A stretch of 64,000 bases of DNA from positions 89,243-153,242 of the forward strand of contig FJOG01000038.1 in assembly GCA_900073065.1 (NCBI GenBank). The letters are read 5' to 3'. The stretch is from Phialocephala subalpina (Eukaryota; Ascomycota; Leotiomycetes; Helotiales; Mollisiaceae). Below, one piece after another: positions 34,146 to 45,948 of this stretch. The notes under the pieces were generated by a model. That model saw only the letters and a list, made by a program, of their open reading frames with translations, had not been told where the DNA came from and searched no databases. The stretch's first letter is position 1; each line of letters starts with the position of its first letter. A program made the translations under genes and the position numbers.

Positions 34146-35666
34146 TTGAATAATGCAGGCAAATCTTCTTGCCAGTCTGGACTATATCTCGCCGTCAACC
34201 TCTTCTTTGTCACATGCAATGCAACCAGCAAAGGTTACGATCCTCTATCATACGACTTCGATAACCTGTCTTCTCTCGAATTTTCAAGTTTGAACCGGAA
34301 CTATCTTCAGGCTAAAGAGGGAAGACTGGCACAGATCGCTGTGCATATCCAAATCGATGGCCGCAAAGTTGCCATAGGTTCCAACCTGTCCGCGGCCCTA
34401 GATTTTTGGCGCAGCCATGCCTTCAGTCACATCCGATTATGGGTAGATGCTCTATGCATCGATCAAAACAATATTCCCGAGCGCAACGAACGAGTACAGC
34501 GCATGTATTCTATCTACGAGAAGGCTGTTGTCGTAGCAGTCTAGCTTAGGCCAGATTCCCACGATAACACTCTAGCATTAGATTTCATGGTCACTTTCGC
34601 AAAAGGAGCACAGGATCCTGAATGGGTACGTCAGACCATTCGCGAGCATACTTTCTCTCGGGAATGGAGGGCCCTGGATCATCTCCTACGCCGCAGCTGG
34701 TGGCAGCACGTATGGGTTATTCAAGTGATGGTAGCTGCCACCGATGTTATCTTCATATGTGGCCCACAAACGATCGCAAGAGATCTCGTGCTTCGGTTCT
34801 TTGAGACGACTAGTGCTCTGCATGCCACATGTTAGACCCTCTAATCCGTGAAGAAGGCATCGAGCTTTGTGGGGACTCCATCACGTTGGGAAACGCCTCT
34901 CTCCGCGGCCGCAACACTCAATTCCACCATCCGGCTAGCAACGTCCCCAAGTGCTTCCCGTGGGAAGCCTGCTCAAGCAGACTTCTCTCTCGACCTTGAC
35001 AAATTGACCGTACAAGGGATATGTGTAGATGTCATTGAAGGCATGAGTCATTCAATCTAGATCGCAAGAACCCAGCTGCCCGGTCACGAACTCCAGCAAC
35101 CTCTCTCCCATGCTCCAAAATACACATCCGCGCACGATGCACTTGAAGCCATGAGTCGCACACTCGTCGCGAATTCCAACTTTGCGGAAGAAGGGCTCTC
35201 AATTTTCGTCCAGAATTGCCGTGGAAGTGTCTCAGTGGCAGAACGGGATAGACAATCGATTCCTACCGGGACGCCGCTATTTAATGAGTGGTACCAGCAT
35301 AATCAACATCTCATGATCTCAGGCAAGATGTTGAAGCAATGGGCAGAAGATGTTGACTCCCTAAATATCGAGTTAATTATGTCTAACGAGGCGAAAGAGA
35401 GATATGTGAACAAACTTTCCATTCACGGGCGGAATCGGAAACTGGTGATCACGAGAAAGGGGTACCTCGGGCTAGGGGTTAATTCTTGTGTTAAAGGTGA
35501 TTTGGTTTGTGTTTTATTCGGGTGCAGTACGCCCGTTTTACTAAGGATGGTTGGAGAACATTATGTGTTTTTAGGGGAGGCCTATTTGCATGGTATTATG
35601 GATGGGGAGGCGGTCGATGGTCTGGAGAGAGGGGATTTTGAAGAAAAGAGTTTCTGTATTTGGTAA
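34146..35666 (+). pseudogene. HET-domain pseudogene with four in-frame stops
   Basis: One reading frame holds a recognisable HET protein over 1.5 kb: SNLSAALDFWR, HIRLWVDALCIDQNNIPERNERVQRMYSIYEKAVVV (core), then REWRALDHLLRRSWWQHVWVIQ, and the usual C-terminus KGYLGLGVNSCVKGDLVCVLFG and YLHGIMDGEAV, ending in a normal stop at 35664. The same frame contains stops at 34542 (TAG where Trp of the WLG motif is expected), 34833 (TAG), 34842 (TAA) and 35058 (TAG, probably from CAG). No indels are needed. The first strand of the HET domain (normally YEALSYVWG) is poorly matched, and no proper N-terminus or start is present; the 250-bp duplication ends 56 bp before. Confidence 0.85.
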
Positions 35667-35978
35667 TGCAAAATAGCTTTATCAATTATCATATATAATT
35701 TAGAAACTTGTTCGCCCCGAGATCCCCAGGAGCTTGTTCAAGCTTTGTTAGCATTTATTAGACGGTCCAACTTGTGACGTTTCTAGCTTGTAGTATATAA
35801 AATGTCAGAGTATGGTCGCACGTGAGGTACTGTAGTGCGGGGTAAGAAATTGAGGGGTCATCGCATCTAGTGGAATGATGAAGTCTCAACGCTAAAACTT
35901 CTTCCTCACAACTGACGAATACCACATTAATTCCACTCATCATACGATCCGGCGAGCTATAATAAATCCATGATCCAC
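35667..35978. other. Short convergent intergenic region
   Basis: 312 bp between the HET pseudogene and the methyltransferase 3' end; nothing recognised. Confidence 0.5.
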
Positions 35979-36944
35979 TTATGCCTTCTTCTTGAAAATC
36001 ATCAACACGCCCTTGATATTTCCCCTCACAACTTCCTTACCCTTCTCCACCCCAGCCTCATGCAGTAACCGTTCAACTTCCTTCCTGATAATCTTTATAA
36101 TGTCACGATCAGTTCCAGCAGTCTCCGGGTGCGCATCTCGCCAACGCTGAACGGGACTCGCAGTACCCAACATCTTCTCCATCGTATCCAAATCGAGCTC
36201 CACGGCACCCCCTTCAAAGAACTGGTCACTATTTTCAGGACCCCACTCCTTCTTAAAGAACGCAGCCTCATCAAAATCAGCGACAGGCGAATCTAGCGTC
36301 CATGGTAGCTTCAGATCAGCATACAGCCCCCGCGTGAGCAAATTGCCAAGCACAAAGAAGGGCTTCAGCTCGCGCTCCTCAATCTCATCCATAGAGGTCT
36401 GAATAGCAGCCGCGTTCGGCATTGAAGGATGCATGGCTGCGTCGCCCGTGGTCCACAAAGCAACAGTCCCACCAGGCTTAAGAACTCGAGCAGCTGACGG
36501 CCAAAAGTGCTTCATATCGAACCAATGCGCAGCCGTTGCGGCCGTGATAAGGTCAACGCTCAAATCTTCGACCGGAGGCGATAAGTGCGACCCAAGATCT
36601 TCAGCAGTTGAGATCTCGAATCGAATAGGTTCTGAGGTGGAAGTGACGCCACCCAAAGAGCGAGCGGTCGTGATCATGCCCTCAGATGGATCGAGACCGA
36701 TGGCATGGATGAATTGAGGTGCGAGGGCACGTGTAGCGATACCTGGCCCGCAACCAACATCGAGGACGGTAGTCAACTGGCCACCGGTAGAGGTATGATG
36801 GTCAATGATGGTTTTATAGAGGTTGGGGTGATAGCCACGGCGATTTTGAGCATAGTTGGCGCCTTGGGCCTTGTTGAAAGATGAGAAGGTCTTTTCGGTG
36901 GGTAGAGTGGGAACGGACATTGCGATGGTATTGGAGGCTTCCAA
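35979..36944 (-). CDS. Class I SAM-dependent methyltransferase (Crg1/TMT1-like)
   Basis: Single exon, 321 aa. Motif I is VLDVGCGPGIATRAL (residues about 60-73), followed by the acidic loop IGLDPSEGMI, motif region AEDLG and DLITAATAAHWFDMKHFWPSAARVLKPGGTVALWT. The AAHWFD and LKPGG blocks are characteristic of the fungal Crg1/trans-aconitate-methyltransferase-like group. The protein is probably cytosolic and the substrate is unknown. Length is normal for the family (about 300 aa). A second in-frame ATG at 36920 is an equally plausible start, because the conserved region begins just after it. Divergent from the surface-protein gene at 38084. Confidence 0.88.
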   Translation of the reverse strand: MEASNTIAMSVPTLPTEKTFSSFNKAQGANYAQNRRGYHPNLYKTIIDHHTSTGGQLTTVLDVGCGPGIATRALAPQFIHAIGLDPSEGMITTARSLGGVTSTSEPIRFEISTAEDLGSHLSPPVEDLSVDLITAATAAHWFDMKHFWPSAARVLKPGGTVALWTTGDAAMHPSMPNAAAIQTSMDEIEERELKPFFVLGNLLTRGLYADLKLPWTLDSPVADFDEAAFFKKEWGPENSDQFFEGGAVELDLDTMEKMLGTASPVQRWRDAHPETAGTDRDIIKIIRKEVERLLHEAGVEKGKEVVRGNIKGVLMIFKKKA

Positions 36945-38083
36945 GTTATTTCTTAGGCTCCTTGTTTTACTATGATATCGGTTGAAGCTTGATATGAGGA
37001 GAAAAGGTCGACGAGAGTACTTGAAAACCTATCAATGGGGGTTCTGCTCCAAAGTCTGGGTTGTCTGCTCGATATTTTCAAAGTGACAGAAGCTTGGTAT
37101 TTGTTGGAGAAAGAGATCATGAATGATTTCAATTGGGATGAATTGTTGCAGTTAGTAACCTCGTAACACGGAGCGAAATTTGTCCGTCCTACGCGTCCAG
37201 AGAAACTCGCCGGTCGCGCAATGTGCCCCGCAACGAACCAATGATTGGGAGCAATAGTATTCGGCAAATGCATAAGATCCCCAGTACTTGGAGACAGAAA
37301 CGATTGGAATGCTTGTATGCTGCACGATTCTGATTCAGATTAAAGTTTTGTTCAATTTCATGTATCAATAAGTTGCACCCGAGGTCCCTAAAGCGAGCCC
37401 CTGAGCTTAGCGAGCGAGTGAACCCCACCAACCCACCAACCCGCATTCGAAAATCTCGACAACGGGTGAGAAAACCCTTGAGCGCTTTCCGGGAGATCTA
37501 ATCTTAGATCGGAAGATGAGAGGGCTTCTTCTCAAAAAAGGGACTGATTCCACTGAGGACATGCAAGTGCGGGGTCGAACCGTTCCTTATCAGCTTGAGA
37601 GCTCATCCGAGGCTTGAACACAATCGATTACTAAATTCTCCTACACTGGTCTACTCGGCATGCCGCACCCAAGCCTCATTTTCTGTTGTCTCCAGATTTG
37701 GAGAGGCTGAGGTTGAGGCTGAGAGGTTCGTTGGGGCTCTAGATTCAGCCTTCAATATTTCGAGCACCTGATCTGTCATCGGGATCAAATCAGATCGCGA
37801 TGTCGTCCCGCCTCCGCCACATGGCGTTCCGAAGATGGCAATCGGCTTGCAGAAAATCCATAAACATTTGCGAGGTTTCACACCTGTTGTTGATGGTCAG
37901 TTTTTCTCCCAAAAAAACAGTTGATATAGTTCTCGTTCCGATGCCAGGCATCACCCTCTTGTTCTAGGGTGGTGTGTTCCTCGATGGCCTTATATCCTTG
38001 CGCTGCCCTGCTAAAATTCAGGAGAGCTTTTCCGCATTGTTCACAACTCAGAACTCATTACAAAACAACTGGGGAAATTCACG
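36945..38083. promoter_or_regulatory. Divergent intergenic region
   Basis: About 1.1 kb between divergent start codons. Short open frames on both strands show no family resemblance. It presumably holds both promoters; no specific site identified. Confidence 0.4.
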
Positions 38084-39720
38084 ATGCGCTCCTTCATAAT
38101 TCTTCTGTTTTGCCCGTTGATTTCAGCCTTGGCATTTGCAGGTCCCAAAGCCACGCCATTGGGTGAAGGGATCGAAAGCCATGCGCAAGGCTGGAGTCCA
38201 CAACCAACAAAAGCACCAAGCTTCAAGGACCTTCTCAAACGGCAATCATCTCAATTTACTTTCATCGAGGGACCCGATGACAATTGTGGTTATCAATTCG
38301 GATCCTCTGGTAAGCCTCCAATTCTTGGCCTGCTGCTCTGCTAACGAACTTGTCAAGACTTGGATTATTATCTGGGATTGTGTGATACATCAACGTGTGG
38401 ATTTGCTACAGCATCTGGATCGAACGGGGGCATAGTCTGCTATGATGCTACGTCATCGCACTTAAGATATGATTGGACCTCTTGCATTGGTGGTGCCGGT
38501 GCTACAAGCTGTCTCGAAGATTCTGCTTGCAGTGATAATCCTGGGATTATGATATGGTGGGCCCTAGAAATCAAATGCAAAGCGCAATTGCTAACGAGAA
38601 TTAAAGCACCGACTCAATCGAATCTCACTGCAATGTCGGAACGTGGGTGGGGATGCAAGTCGAGGCTCTCTGGTGTGACAGCACATCATACTCAGGTGCC
38701 ATGGTTCCAGTCTATACAACCTACGATGGGCAGAGGGGTCGAGTATACTCGGTCGTTGAAGGACCAACAACAACTTCAAAATCCACACCAGTAACATCTA
38801 CTACCATCACGACGCCATCTTTACCCTCATCTTCAACGTCCACGTCTTCAAGTCAGACAACTACCCCTACACCAACTCCCACCCCCGCACCTAAGAAATC
38901 AACTCCCATTGGGCCCATTGTAGGAGGGGTAATCGGTGGATTGGCGCTTCTGGCTGCAATCGCAGCAGGTATCTTCTTCTGCCTCCGCAAGCAACGCCAA
39001 GATAAACAGAGAGAACCAATTCGAGAAATTGCCGACTCTCCTCCCTCTCAACCACAATATGCCTCCGACAAATATCCCGCCCAAGTATCCACGGCCTACG
39101 CCCCTCCGAAGGTCACTCCTCCACAAAATCCCCCACAACAGGTTCAATACCAGCAGACACCTCCTACTCAACCCCAATATCCGGCCGAAAAGTACCCTAC
39201 GGTCGCTGGGGGAGCTTTCCCGGCAAATGGAAATGTGGCAACGACTGCAGCTCCTGAACAGCGATACAATTCTCCTCCGCCTCAACAACAAGCTCCCCAA
39301 GCTCAGCCTGCTGTAGCCGTCCAGCCCTCGTACAACCAATACCAGCAGCCACACCCACAACAGCAAGCTCCTCAACCAATGCAACCCGCGCAACAAAATA
39401 CATACTACTCCGCACCACCAGGCGCTCCAAACTTCCAAGTCCAATCTGCTCCCACCCCATTGACACCAGAAGTTCGTCCTGGTTCAGTCGTGTCGGCAAT
39501 ATCTTCTCCAGGGAGTCCGGCACCACCGTATGTGAACCCGGTTCCAGCTGTTCAAGAGCTTTCGGGAGAACACAGCAATGATATATATCCAAGTGGAAGG
39601 ATGGAGATGTCGGGAGAGTCGAATCATACGTATCCAGTGAGTGGGGCCAATCATGAGATGGCAGGCGAGTCGGCGCCGTATCCAATTAAGGACTCGGCTG
39701 CTTATCCGTTGAATTATTGA
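38084..39720 (+). CDS. Single-pass surface protein with Ser/Thr stalk and Pro/Gln-rich tail (Mid2/WSC-sensor-like layout)
   Basis: Exons 38084-38309, 38358-38556, 38607-39720, with introns of 48 and 50 nt; 512 aa. A signal peptide (residues about 1-19) is followed by a Cys-containing ectodomain (about 65-175: DDNCGYQ, GLCDTSTCGFA, VCYDATS, TSCIGGAGATSC). Then come a Ser/Thr/Pro stalk, a Gly-rich membrane helix (PIVGGVIGGLALLAAIAAGI), a basic stop-transfer (RKQRQDKQR) and a long Pro/Gln/Tyr-rich cytoplasmic tail. This layout is common among fungal cell-wall stress sensors and surface receptors, but the ectodomain is not a clear WSC domain, so the role is inferred. Both introns have good branch points (GCTAACG) and preserve the frame. 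Confidence 0.83.
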
Positions 39721-41121
39721 TTGTTCTTGATGGGACTTCATGGGGGTTCTTGGCTGTAATTACGCACGTATTGTTATTTCCTTGGGATGACAAAGCCTTT
39801 TCGAGTGTGCTGATGTGTCCATATAATAATTCGAGGCGGAGAGACGAGTTATGGTATCGAAAGAGTTGTCTCTAGGATATGATTTGGTTTGAATAGCGAT
39901 GATACCATGAATATATCATTATCAAAAGCTTTGATCTGCTTTGAGGGTCTCTTAGGAATTTGATAACTGTTGCTGCCGACCCCGTCCCCAGAAACCATCC
40001 CAATCTAAGCCCTTAATTGAGGCGAATTTACCCCGCACTTCATGCCCAACTTTCTCTCCTTCAACCTCAACAAGACTTCGAATACCGAACGCTCTAGCTC
40101 ATACGACGGTATGTAATGACAGGTGACCTATATCTTTGCAGGACTTGAAACCCATACGTAGCCTCTCCACGATCTCTGTTTGAGAAAATTGTTCCACTCT
40201 GAATGAACTCCATAAATGGTCTATCCGCGTAGCCATACTCGAAAGTCAAACCCCGGAACTGAAGGTTGAAATGCTCCCGTAGCATGAGAGTAAACAGTTG
40301 AAAGGGCGGAATTGGTGCTGGGTAACCGTCATGATGACTCGGTAATCCGGACTCTTTGTAAAGTATTTCCAGAATGTCATGTATATCAAGAATCTATATC
40401 AAGAATCCTTGATAGGAAGGGCGGGGTGTCTCTTTCCTCAGTCGATGGCGATGATGTTCCTAACTCCAAGTTGAGCGACCCCAGAACTGGATTAGCGATC
40501 AATCTGACTCTGGCCGAGCCTTCAACTCGCGCTGGCATCGTGATTTCCTCTACACGAAAGACCCCGGGGTGAAGTGAGGGAAGTGGGAGGATACCAAGGA
40601 ATCCTGATAAAGAAATTCTGCCCGGATACCGATGATTGATACCCACGATGGAGGCAGAAAATAATACCTCACCACTGTACAACAACCACGCGAAATATCT
40701 ACACTCAAATGTTCTTTATCAGGCCTCCCTCTACATATCCCCTCTTCCGGCTTTCTCAAATTCGTCAATGATGGAAAGTTCAGTTTGGGTTCGAAATCAT
40801 TCTCAGGAATTGATAGCCCTTCTGTACCAGCGAATCCGCAATACCCATGATCTTTCTGCTATACTTCCGCCAGTATTGTCCCCTCCAACGATCCGAGCCA
40901 GTGTACCTTCCTCTGCCCTGAGACCAGCCTTTCTCAAATACATTCCAGCTCTCGCTCCTCGTTTGTGAGCTTCCTACGCTCTTTCTTCAATAACTCGATA
41001 TCCATCAATGCCCCGTTTTCCCTCGAAAGCTTCGCCTAGCTAACTCTAATCTCTAACACCTATAGATGTTGCTTTCCAAATCTGTAGCTCATATTCATAA
41101 CGCGTTAAAGTAAAGAATTCA
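39721..41121. other. Intergenic region, no gene recognised
   Basis: Convergent region between the surface protein and a HET gene. Short frames only. A small direct repeat (TATATCAAGAATC) occurs at about 40381-40407. Confidence 0.45.
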
Positions 41122-43429
41122 TCAAGTCAAGCATATACTTGTCGGTTTCCAAAAGGCCTGAGTCTCCAACCGCAATGCCTCGCCATTCATAACCCCGTGC
41201 ACGTATGCATCACCTATGACAAAATACAATTCCGAATGCGTCTCATAGCAAGCCTTTTGTTGTTCTGGAGCTTTCGCGTGTTTCCCAGCAGGTACATACG
41301 TCGGCTGAGAACCTGTTGCAGAACTCAAAGTCTCGATCCTGTCACCTTGGCAAGCTACGAGTCGATCAGCGTTACGAAGGATGAATGGTACTTGGCTGCC
41401 ATGTAGGATGAAAGCATGATCCCCAATCGAAATATTCCTTGGCCCAACTCCAATGTAGCCGGTTTTAGTGACGAAGAATCTTCTCCCTTCGGAGGCACAC
41501 TCGACTGCGTGATGGAATGCGTTTCTCCTCGCAATCTCAGGATCAGGTTGATTGTTTTCCTGCCAGAAACCCCCAATAATCGAGGTTGTTCGTCTGTGGC
41601 TATAATCAGCAGAACGCAACTGCTCGAAAGCTAACGATCCATCTGCAGTCGCTTTGCGGAACCCCTTCTTCACGGTAGCCATAGCAAGACTCGAAGTATT
41701 CACTCCCATCTTGACAAACTCGAGGTCACCACAGATGGTCCGCCAGAACGCATCCCCGACCGAACCTCCCCCTATGTAGGGAGCGTGTTCAAAAGATGGC
41801 AGGGTATCAATGAATTGAGCACAGAGTTTGGTCCAATCCAGTATCACAGGTCGCATCCTCGTAATTGTTGTTTCCACTAACTCTTCGCCTACAGATATTA
41901 CTTCATCGAGATAAGATGCTTCGACCTTTAGTACACGTTGCTTGTGAAGCTCGATTAAGCCGTCGCTTCCTCCAGCGCAGTACCAGTGGAGGTTGAAGAG
42001 TCTGGTATCTTCGTTCGTGGTCGGTGGACAATTCCAATCGATGACCCATGAAGGGTTGGAGTCACAGCACTCACTATATCGCAAAGTTCCCGCGAGGACA
42101 GACAATGATCCGACGCTAGCTAGCAAACTCTTCGTCGTCTCAAACGATACCTTGATGGCATTTATATGATAGTCTGGCATAATCTTCTTCTCGTTGATGC
42201 GCCAGAATCTCACTAGGCCCAGTAGTGCAAAGACTTTGTCCCTCTCATCTGACGAAGACCTCGATCTGAATTTCCTGAGCAGAGAAAGTAAACCGACTGG
42301 CTCAGCTTGGTTCCAATCATTCCTGGTGGTTTCAATCTCTAGTATCATGCGCGAGAATCGTGCCAGTGATTGCTCCTTTAGATACGGGTATGTGGAATCT
42401 GCATTGGCCTCCAGACGCGCTTTCTCGTATTGCGAGGCTGCCTGAGAGAAGATCTTCCAGGGAGCCGACAATTTTCCATAGCGAATCGTTACACTTCGCG
42501 CAACTACAACTTCTTGAACCACCCAGGCCCGAGACCACTAGGATTACATCAGTTAGTCCTGTAGCCGACGCAAGAACCGAATAACTGACCCATCTCGGTT
42601 GCATGAGAGCATCAAATCCTCTAAGAATTGGTCCAGACTTGTGGAGATGGCGTAGTTCTTGTATTCCCGACGCCTCCACACCGCTGATGAGGGCATTTAG
42701 CACGTAAAACGCGCCGAATATGTCTATACTGTCCTGAGCGGAGCCAGTTTTTCGACGATTCTCGACTTCTTTGGATACATATGCTGCCAACTTAGGCAAG
42801 TCTCTCCTATCGCCATGCCATTGGTAAAGAGACGTAATCTCGTCTACAGTGAGCATTGGCAAGATCATCTCACCCAAGTGATCCTTTGGACCTGACTCTC
42901 CTAGCCAGATTACAACCTCCGTACTCCCCGCATAAATGTCCCGCATAATACCAACTTGGCAAGTTCTTTCGCTGTTATCCTTCTGGTTGATACAGATGGA
43001 ATCGACCCATATTTTCACAATGTCGCGATCGTGCCTGAGCTGTCGCAAGGCTGAATGCAGGTTGCAGCTCACATCGATGGATAGTTTGTTGCAGCTGATT
43101 GGACGTAAGCGGTCATCATCCTCGTCGATTTTCCAAGAATAAGACAGAGCCTTGTAAGGGCTTGAGTCCTGCAGTTGAGTCTCGCGAAGATCGCATTTTA
43201 TGGGGTCGGCCCAAACGCCGGGTAATATTGTGAGGATCCTGATGCTGTTTGACCTATCCCCTGAAAGAGAATTCAGGTACAGGCTTCCGCTTTTTTCTCT
43301 GTGGAACCAAAACATTCTGGCTCGTCGCAGCCCGAAAGCTAAGTCAAGATCGCATTTTCTAAGAATGTCGTCAAGCGATATCATGCAGGTGGCGCCGTGT
43401 CGCCCTCGGGTTAGTAAGCACCTATGCAT
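41122..43429 (-). CDS. HET-domain protein
   Basis: Exons 42590-43429 and 41122-42537; intron 52 nt in phase 0 with a CTAACTGA branch point; 751 aa. HET domain about residues 90-260: YKALSYSWK, NLHSALRQLR, IWVDSICINQKDNSERTCQVGIMRDIYAGSTEVVIWLG, then RWWSRAWVVQEVVVA across the intron, ERDKVFALLGL, and the conserved C-terminal block KTGYIGVGPRNISIGDHAFILHG and DAYVHGVMNGEA. This is the canonical long form of fungal HET proteins implicated in vegetative incompatibility. It appears intact. Two starts are possible (43429 or 43384); neither has a strong context. Confidence 0.87.
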
Positions 43430-44102
43430 TGGGTGATTGGGTCGCTAAGATACTCCCTACCCATCTTTAAAGGCGAAAGATGCCTCCTACACGCTCAGAG
43501 GGGTACAGTAATAGTGCCTTAAAATTAAGGGGCTGTTCAGCTTCTGCCTTATCTCCTCGCCATGGTCAAAGACCTTGGGACACACATGGGACGCAGCTGA
43601 GAGAACCTCGCTGGGAGGCCTCCATTCGCGCAGGACACCAGTGGTGAAAAGTTGTCTGAAATGACTTGAATGCTTACAAGTTGAGGGGTCAGGATGGGCT
43701 GTGGTGGGGATCGTAAGAGAATATAGATCGAACGATACATATTGTCTTCAGAAAACCTTTCCGAGATGCTTGATTTAGAGCTCCCACGACTCGACGAGGC
43801 TCTGCATCTCTGTTTGACTGATCAAGAAATGATTGGCCCGAGACAGGCACCATTGCTAGGTGGCTGGGCAGACTCTGCGTACAGCTCACCAAGGCCAAGC
43901 TGCTCACATCGCGGTGTCATGCCTTTTTCAATACTTTTAAATTTCGATATACTCAGACACATGACTCTGCTACCGCTCATCTAACCCGCACTTGAATTAC
44001 ATCCGCTCAAAAATCAATCCAATTAAGAGAGCTTCATGTCTAGAAAGAAAATCGATTTTGCATAGAAAGATCCTATTATTCATTTTTTGAAATAAAATAA
44101 GT

Positions 44103-44205
44103 TTTCGTAGCCTAGCTAAGGTTGGTAACAAGTTTTTCGCCAGGCTCTTCTCCCTTATAATTATAGCACGTTAGGCGAGCGTTTTTAGCTAGACTCGCTA
44201 CGAAA
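44103..44205. repeat. Imperfect inverted repeat, possible MITE-like hairpin
   Basis: The outer arms TTTCGTAGC..CTAGCTAA and TTAGCTAGACTCGCTACGAAA are inverted and enclose a second imperfect inverted pair (TTTTTCGCCAGGC with TTAGGCGAGCGTTTTT). No clear target duplication, so the mobile-element reading is tentative. Confidence 0.35.
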
Positions 44206-44613
44206 GCCCTGAAGCAAATCCACTAAATCCCACCCAATAATGCCCGGCACTTTGAGCTGTTTACCTAGGTAATTAAGGAAAACCGAAAACGACAGTTTTC
44301 AAGCTCAAGACGGTTCTTCGGCAAGGAAAAGGGCCTTTTCCGATTCTTGTTCTGAAGTCATTGTGTGCCAGGCCATCGTCCAATACTCGGGGCTCGAAGG
44401 GTTTAAGCAAGAAACTAACTTGAGAGAATATCGGGGTCTGACGGCCGGTTAAACAGTGGTCCGGGTCCTCATTGACGTCGTCGCTTCTTCAAACCTTCGA
44501 AGCTTGATAACAAAGACCCACATCCATTCCTAAGGTAGACATTAGCGTCTGCACCGTCGTCGGTACTGTTTGCTTTGTAATTGTACGGAGTTTTCAGTAC
44601 GTTGGTTTTGGAG

Positions 44614-44620
44614 TATATAA
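44614..44620 (+). promoter_or_regulatory. TATA box of the NmrA-like gene
   Basis: TATATAA, 118 bp upstream of the chosen ATG at 44738. Confidence 0.5.
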
Positions 44621-44737
44621 GGTGGCTATTGAGTACTTCGGTAATGACAATGCAGTCTAGTCTCACCCCGCCAATCCACTCACAGAATCATCTCTATCAC
44701 AACGTCCTTGATTACCTTTGATTCTTGTCCCTTTAAC

Positions 44738-45679
44738 ATGGCTCCTACAATCCTCGTCATCGGAGCAACTGGCAACACAGGCAAGAATGTCATCCGTCAA
44801 CTCCCCAAGTTACTTGAGTCCAGCACCACCCCTTACCGCATCCTCGGCCTCACCCGCTCCCTCGACAATCCCGCCTCCCAGAAACTTGCAAAACTACCCA
44901 AAGTCGAGATGCAAGAAAAAGATTGGGCAACCATCGATACAGCATGGCTCCAAAGCCAGGACGTAGTCCGAGTCTACATCGCACCCCACAACCTCCCCTC
45001 ACAATTCGTAGACGAATCAGCCCTCCACATCGCCCTCCTCCACGCCGGCGTCAAGTACGTAGTCAGGGTATCTACCAATGTAGAATACGTTAGTCCTACG
45101 AACCCGGTGTACTACGGACGCTCGCATTGGGCGATTGAGAACTTGCTTTCTCAGCCAGAGTTTGAGAGTTTGCAATGGACGTCATTGCAGCCGAACTTTT
45201 TCACTGCTAGTTATCTGGATTCTGCGGCGGACTGGATCAAATCTTATCAGAAGACTGGAAAACAAGACACGCTGTCCATGAACCCCGCAGAGAATGTTGC
45301 AGTGGCGATGATTGATCCTGAAGACGTTGGAAACGTTGGTGCGCACCTGTTGGCGCTCGAAGACCCATCTCCGCACAATCACGCGAAGTACGTTCTCAGT
45401 GGTCCTGAAGACGTTACTGGGAAAGGGATCGTTGAGCTGGTTGAGAAGTATGTTGGTGTCAAGGTGCAGAAGGCGGAGTTTAAGGCCACGAGTTGGATTG
45501 GAGATTTGGTTAAGGCGGGTGTGTATCCGGAGAAGGTTTTGCCGTCGATATTGGCGGGGTGTGAACCTTTGTGGGAGGGCAGATGTTCGCTTGCTGGGAC
45601 GCCGACTAGTGGGGCAGTTATGAAATTGGCGCCTCCGAGGCGGACGGTTGAGGATGCGTTGAAGACTATGTTAGAGTAA
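44738..45679 (+). CDS. NmrA-like / atypical SDR NAD(P)-binding protein
   Basis: Single exon, 313 aa. N-terminal Rossmann motif ILVIGATGNTGKNVIRQL (G-x-x-G-x-x-G), an RxxGLTRS segment after the second strand as in NADP-binding relatives, then SALHIALLHAGVKYVVRVSTN and YGRSHWAIENLL, matching the NmrA/HSCARG type of atypical short-chain dehydrogenase. Members act as redox-sensing regulators or as reductases of small molecules; which applies here is not clear. The start at 44738 was preferred to 44708 because it lies directly before the first beta strand and agrees with the TATA box. No secondary-metabolism genes lie nearby. Confidence 0.87.
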   Translation: MAPTILVIGATGNTGKNVIRQLPKLLESSTTPYRILGLTRSLDNPASQKLAKLPKVEMQEKDWATIDTAWLQSQDVVRVYIAPHNLPSQFVDESALHIALLHAGVKYVVRVSTNVEYVSPTNPVYYGRSHWAIENLLSQPEFESLQWTSLQPNFFTASYLDSAADWIKSYQKTGKQDTLSMNPAENVAVAMIDPEDVGNVGAHLLALEDPSPHNHAKYVLSGPEDVTGKGIVELVEKYVGVKVQKAEFKATSWIGDLVKAGVYPEKVLPSILAGCEPLWEGRCSLAGTPTSGAVMKLAPPRRTVEDALKTMLE

Positions 45680-45948
45680 TTATGTACAAAACTTGGTATA
45701 CCTTGGGGTGACTAGCTAGGCTCGGGGATAATGCATGGAGTGTGATGGAGGCAGTGTCACGGGTGATCTCACATTTCAAAAGATTCATAATTTTTTGCCT
45801 AAGGCTTTTCATTCGTATCTAACAAGCTCGCCAGGAGCTGTGGTTGTCCAAGTAAATGTACAAAAATCAAAAGTTGACTTGCAAGGACCTGCCTTCTACT
45901 TGTTGTTGGACTTCAAGACTCATCACTCAATCTCTACTCATCATCAGC

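Larger units (their letters stand above)
43430..44737. promoter_or_regulatory. Divergent intergenic region
   Basis: 1.3 kb between divergent starts. Contains a hairpin-forming repeat at 44103-44205 and a TATA box at 44614-44620. Otherwise nothing recognised. Confidence 0.45.

Noticed and set aside
38899..39444. 181-codon antisense frame over the surface-protein gene
   Set aside because: Low-complexity Leu/Arg-rich shadow of the Pro/Gln-rich tail.
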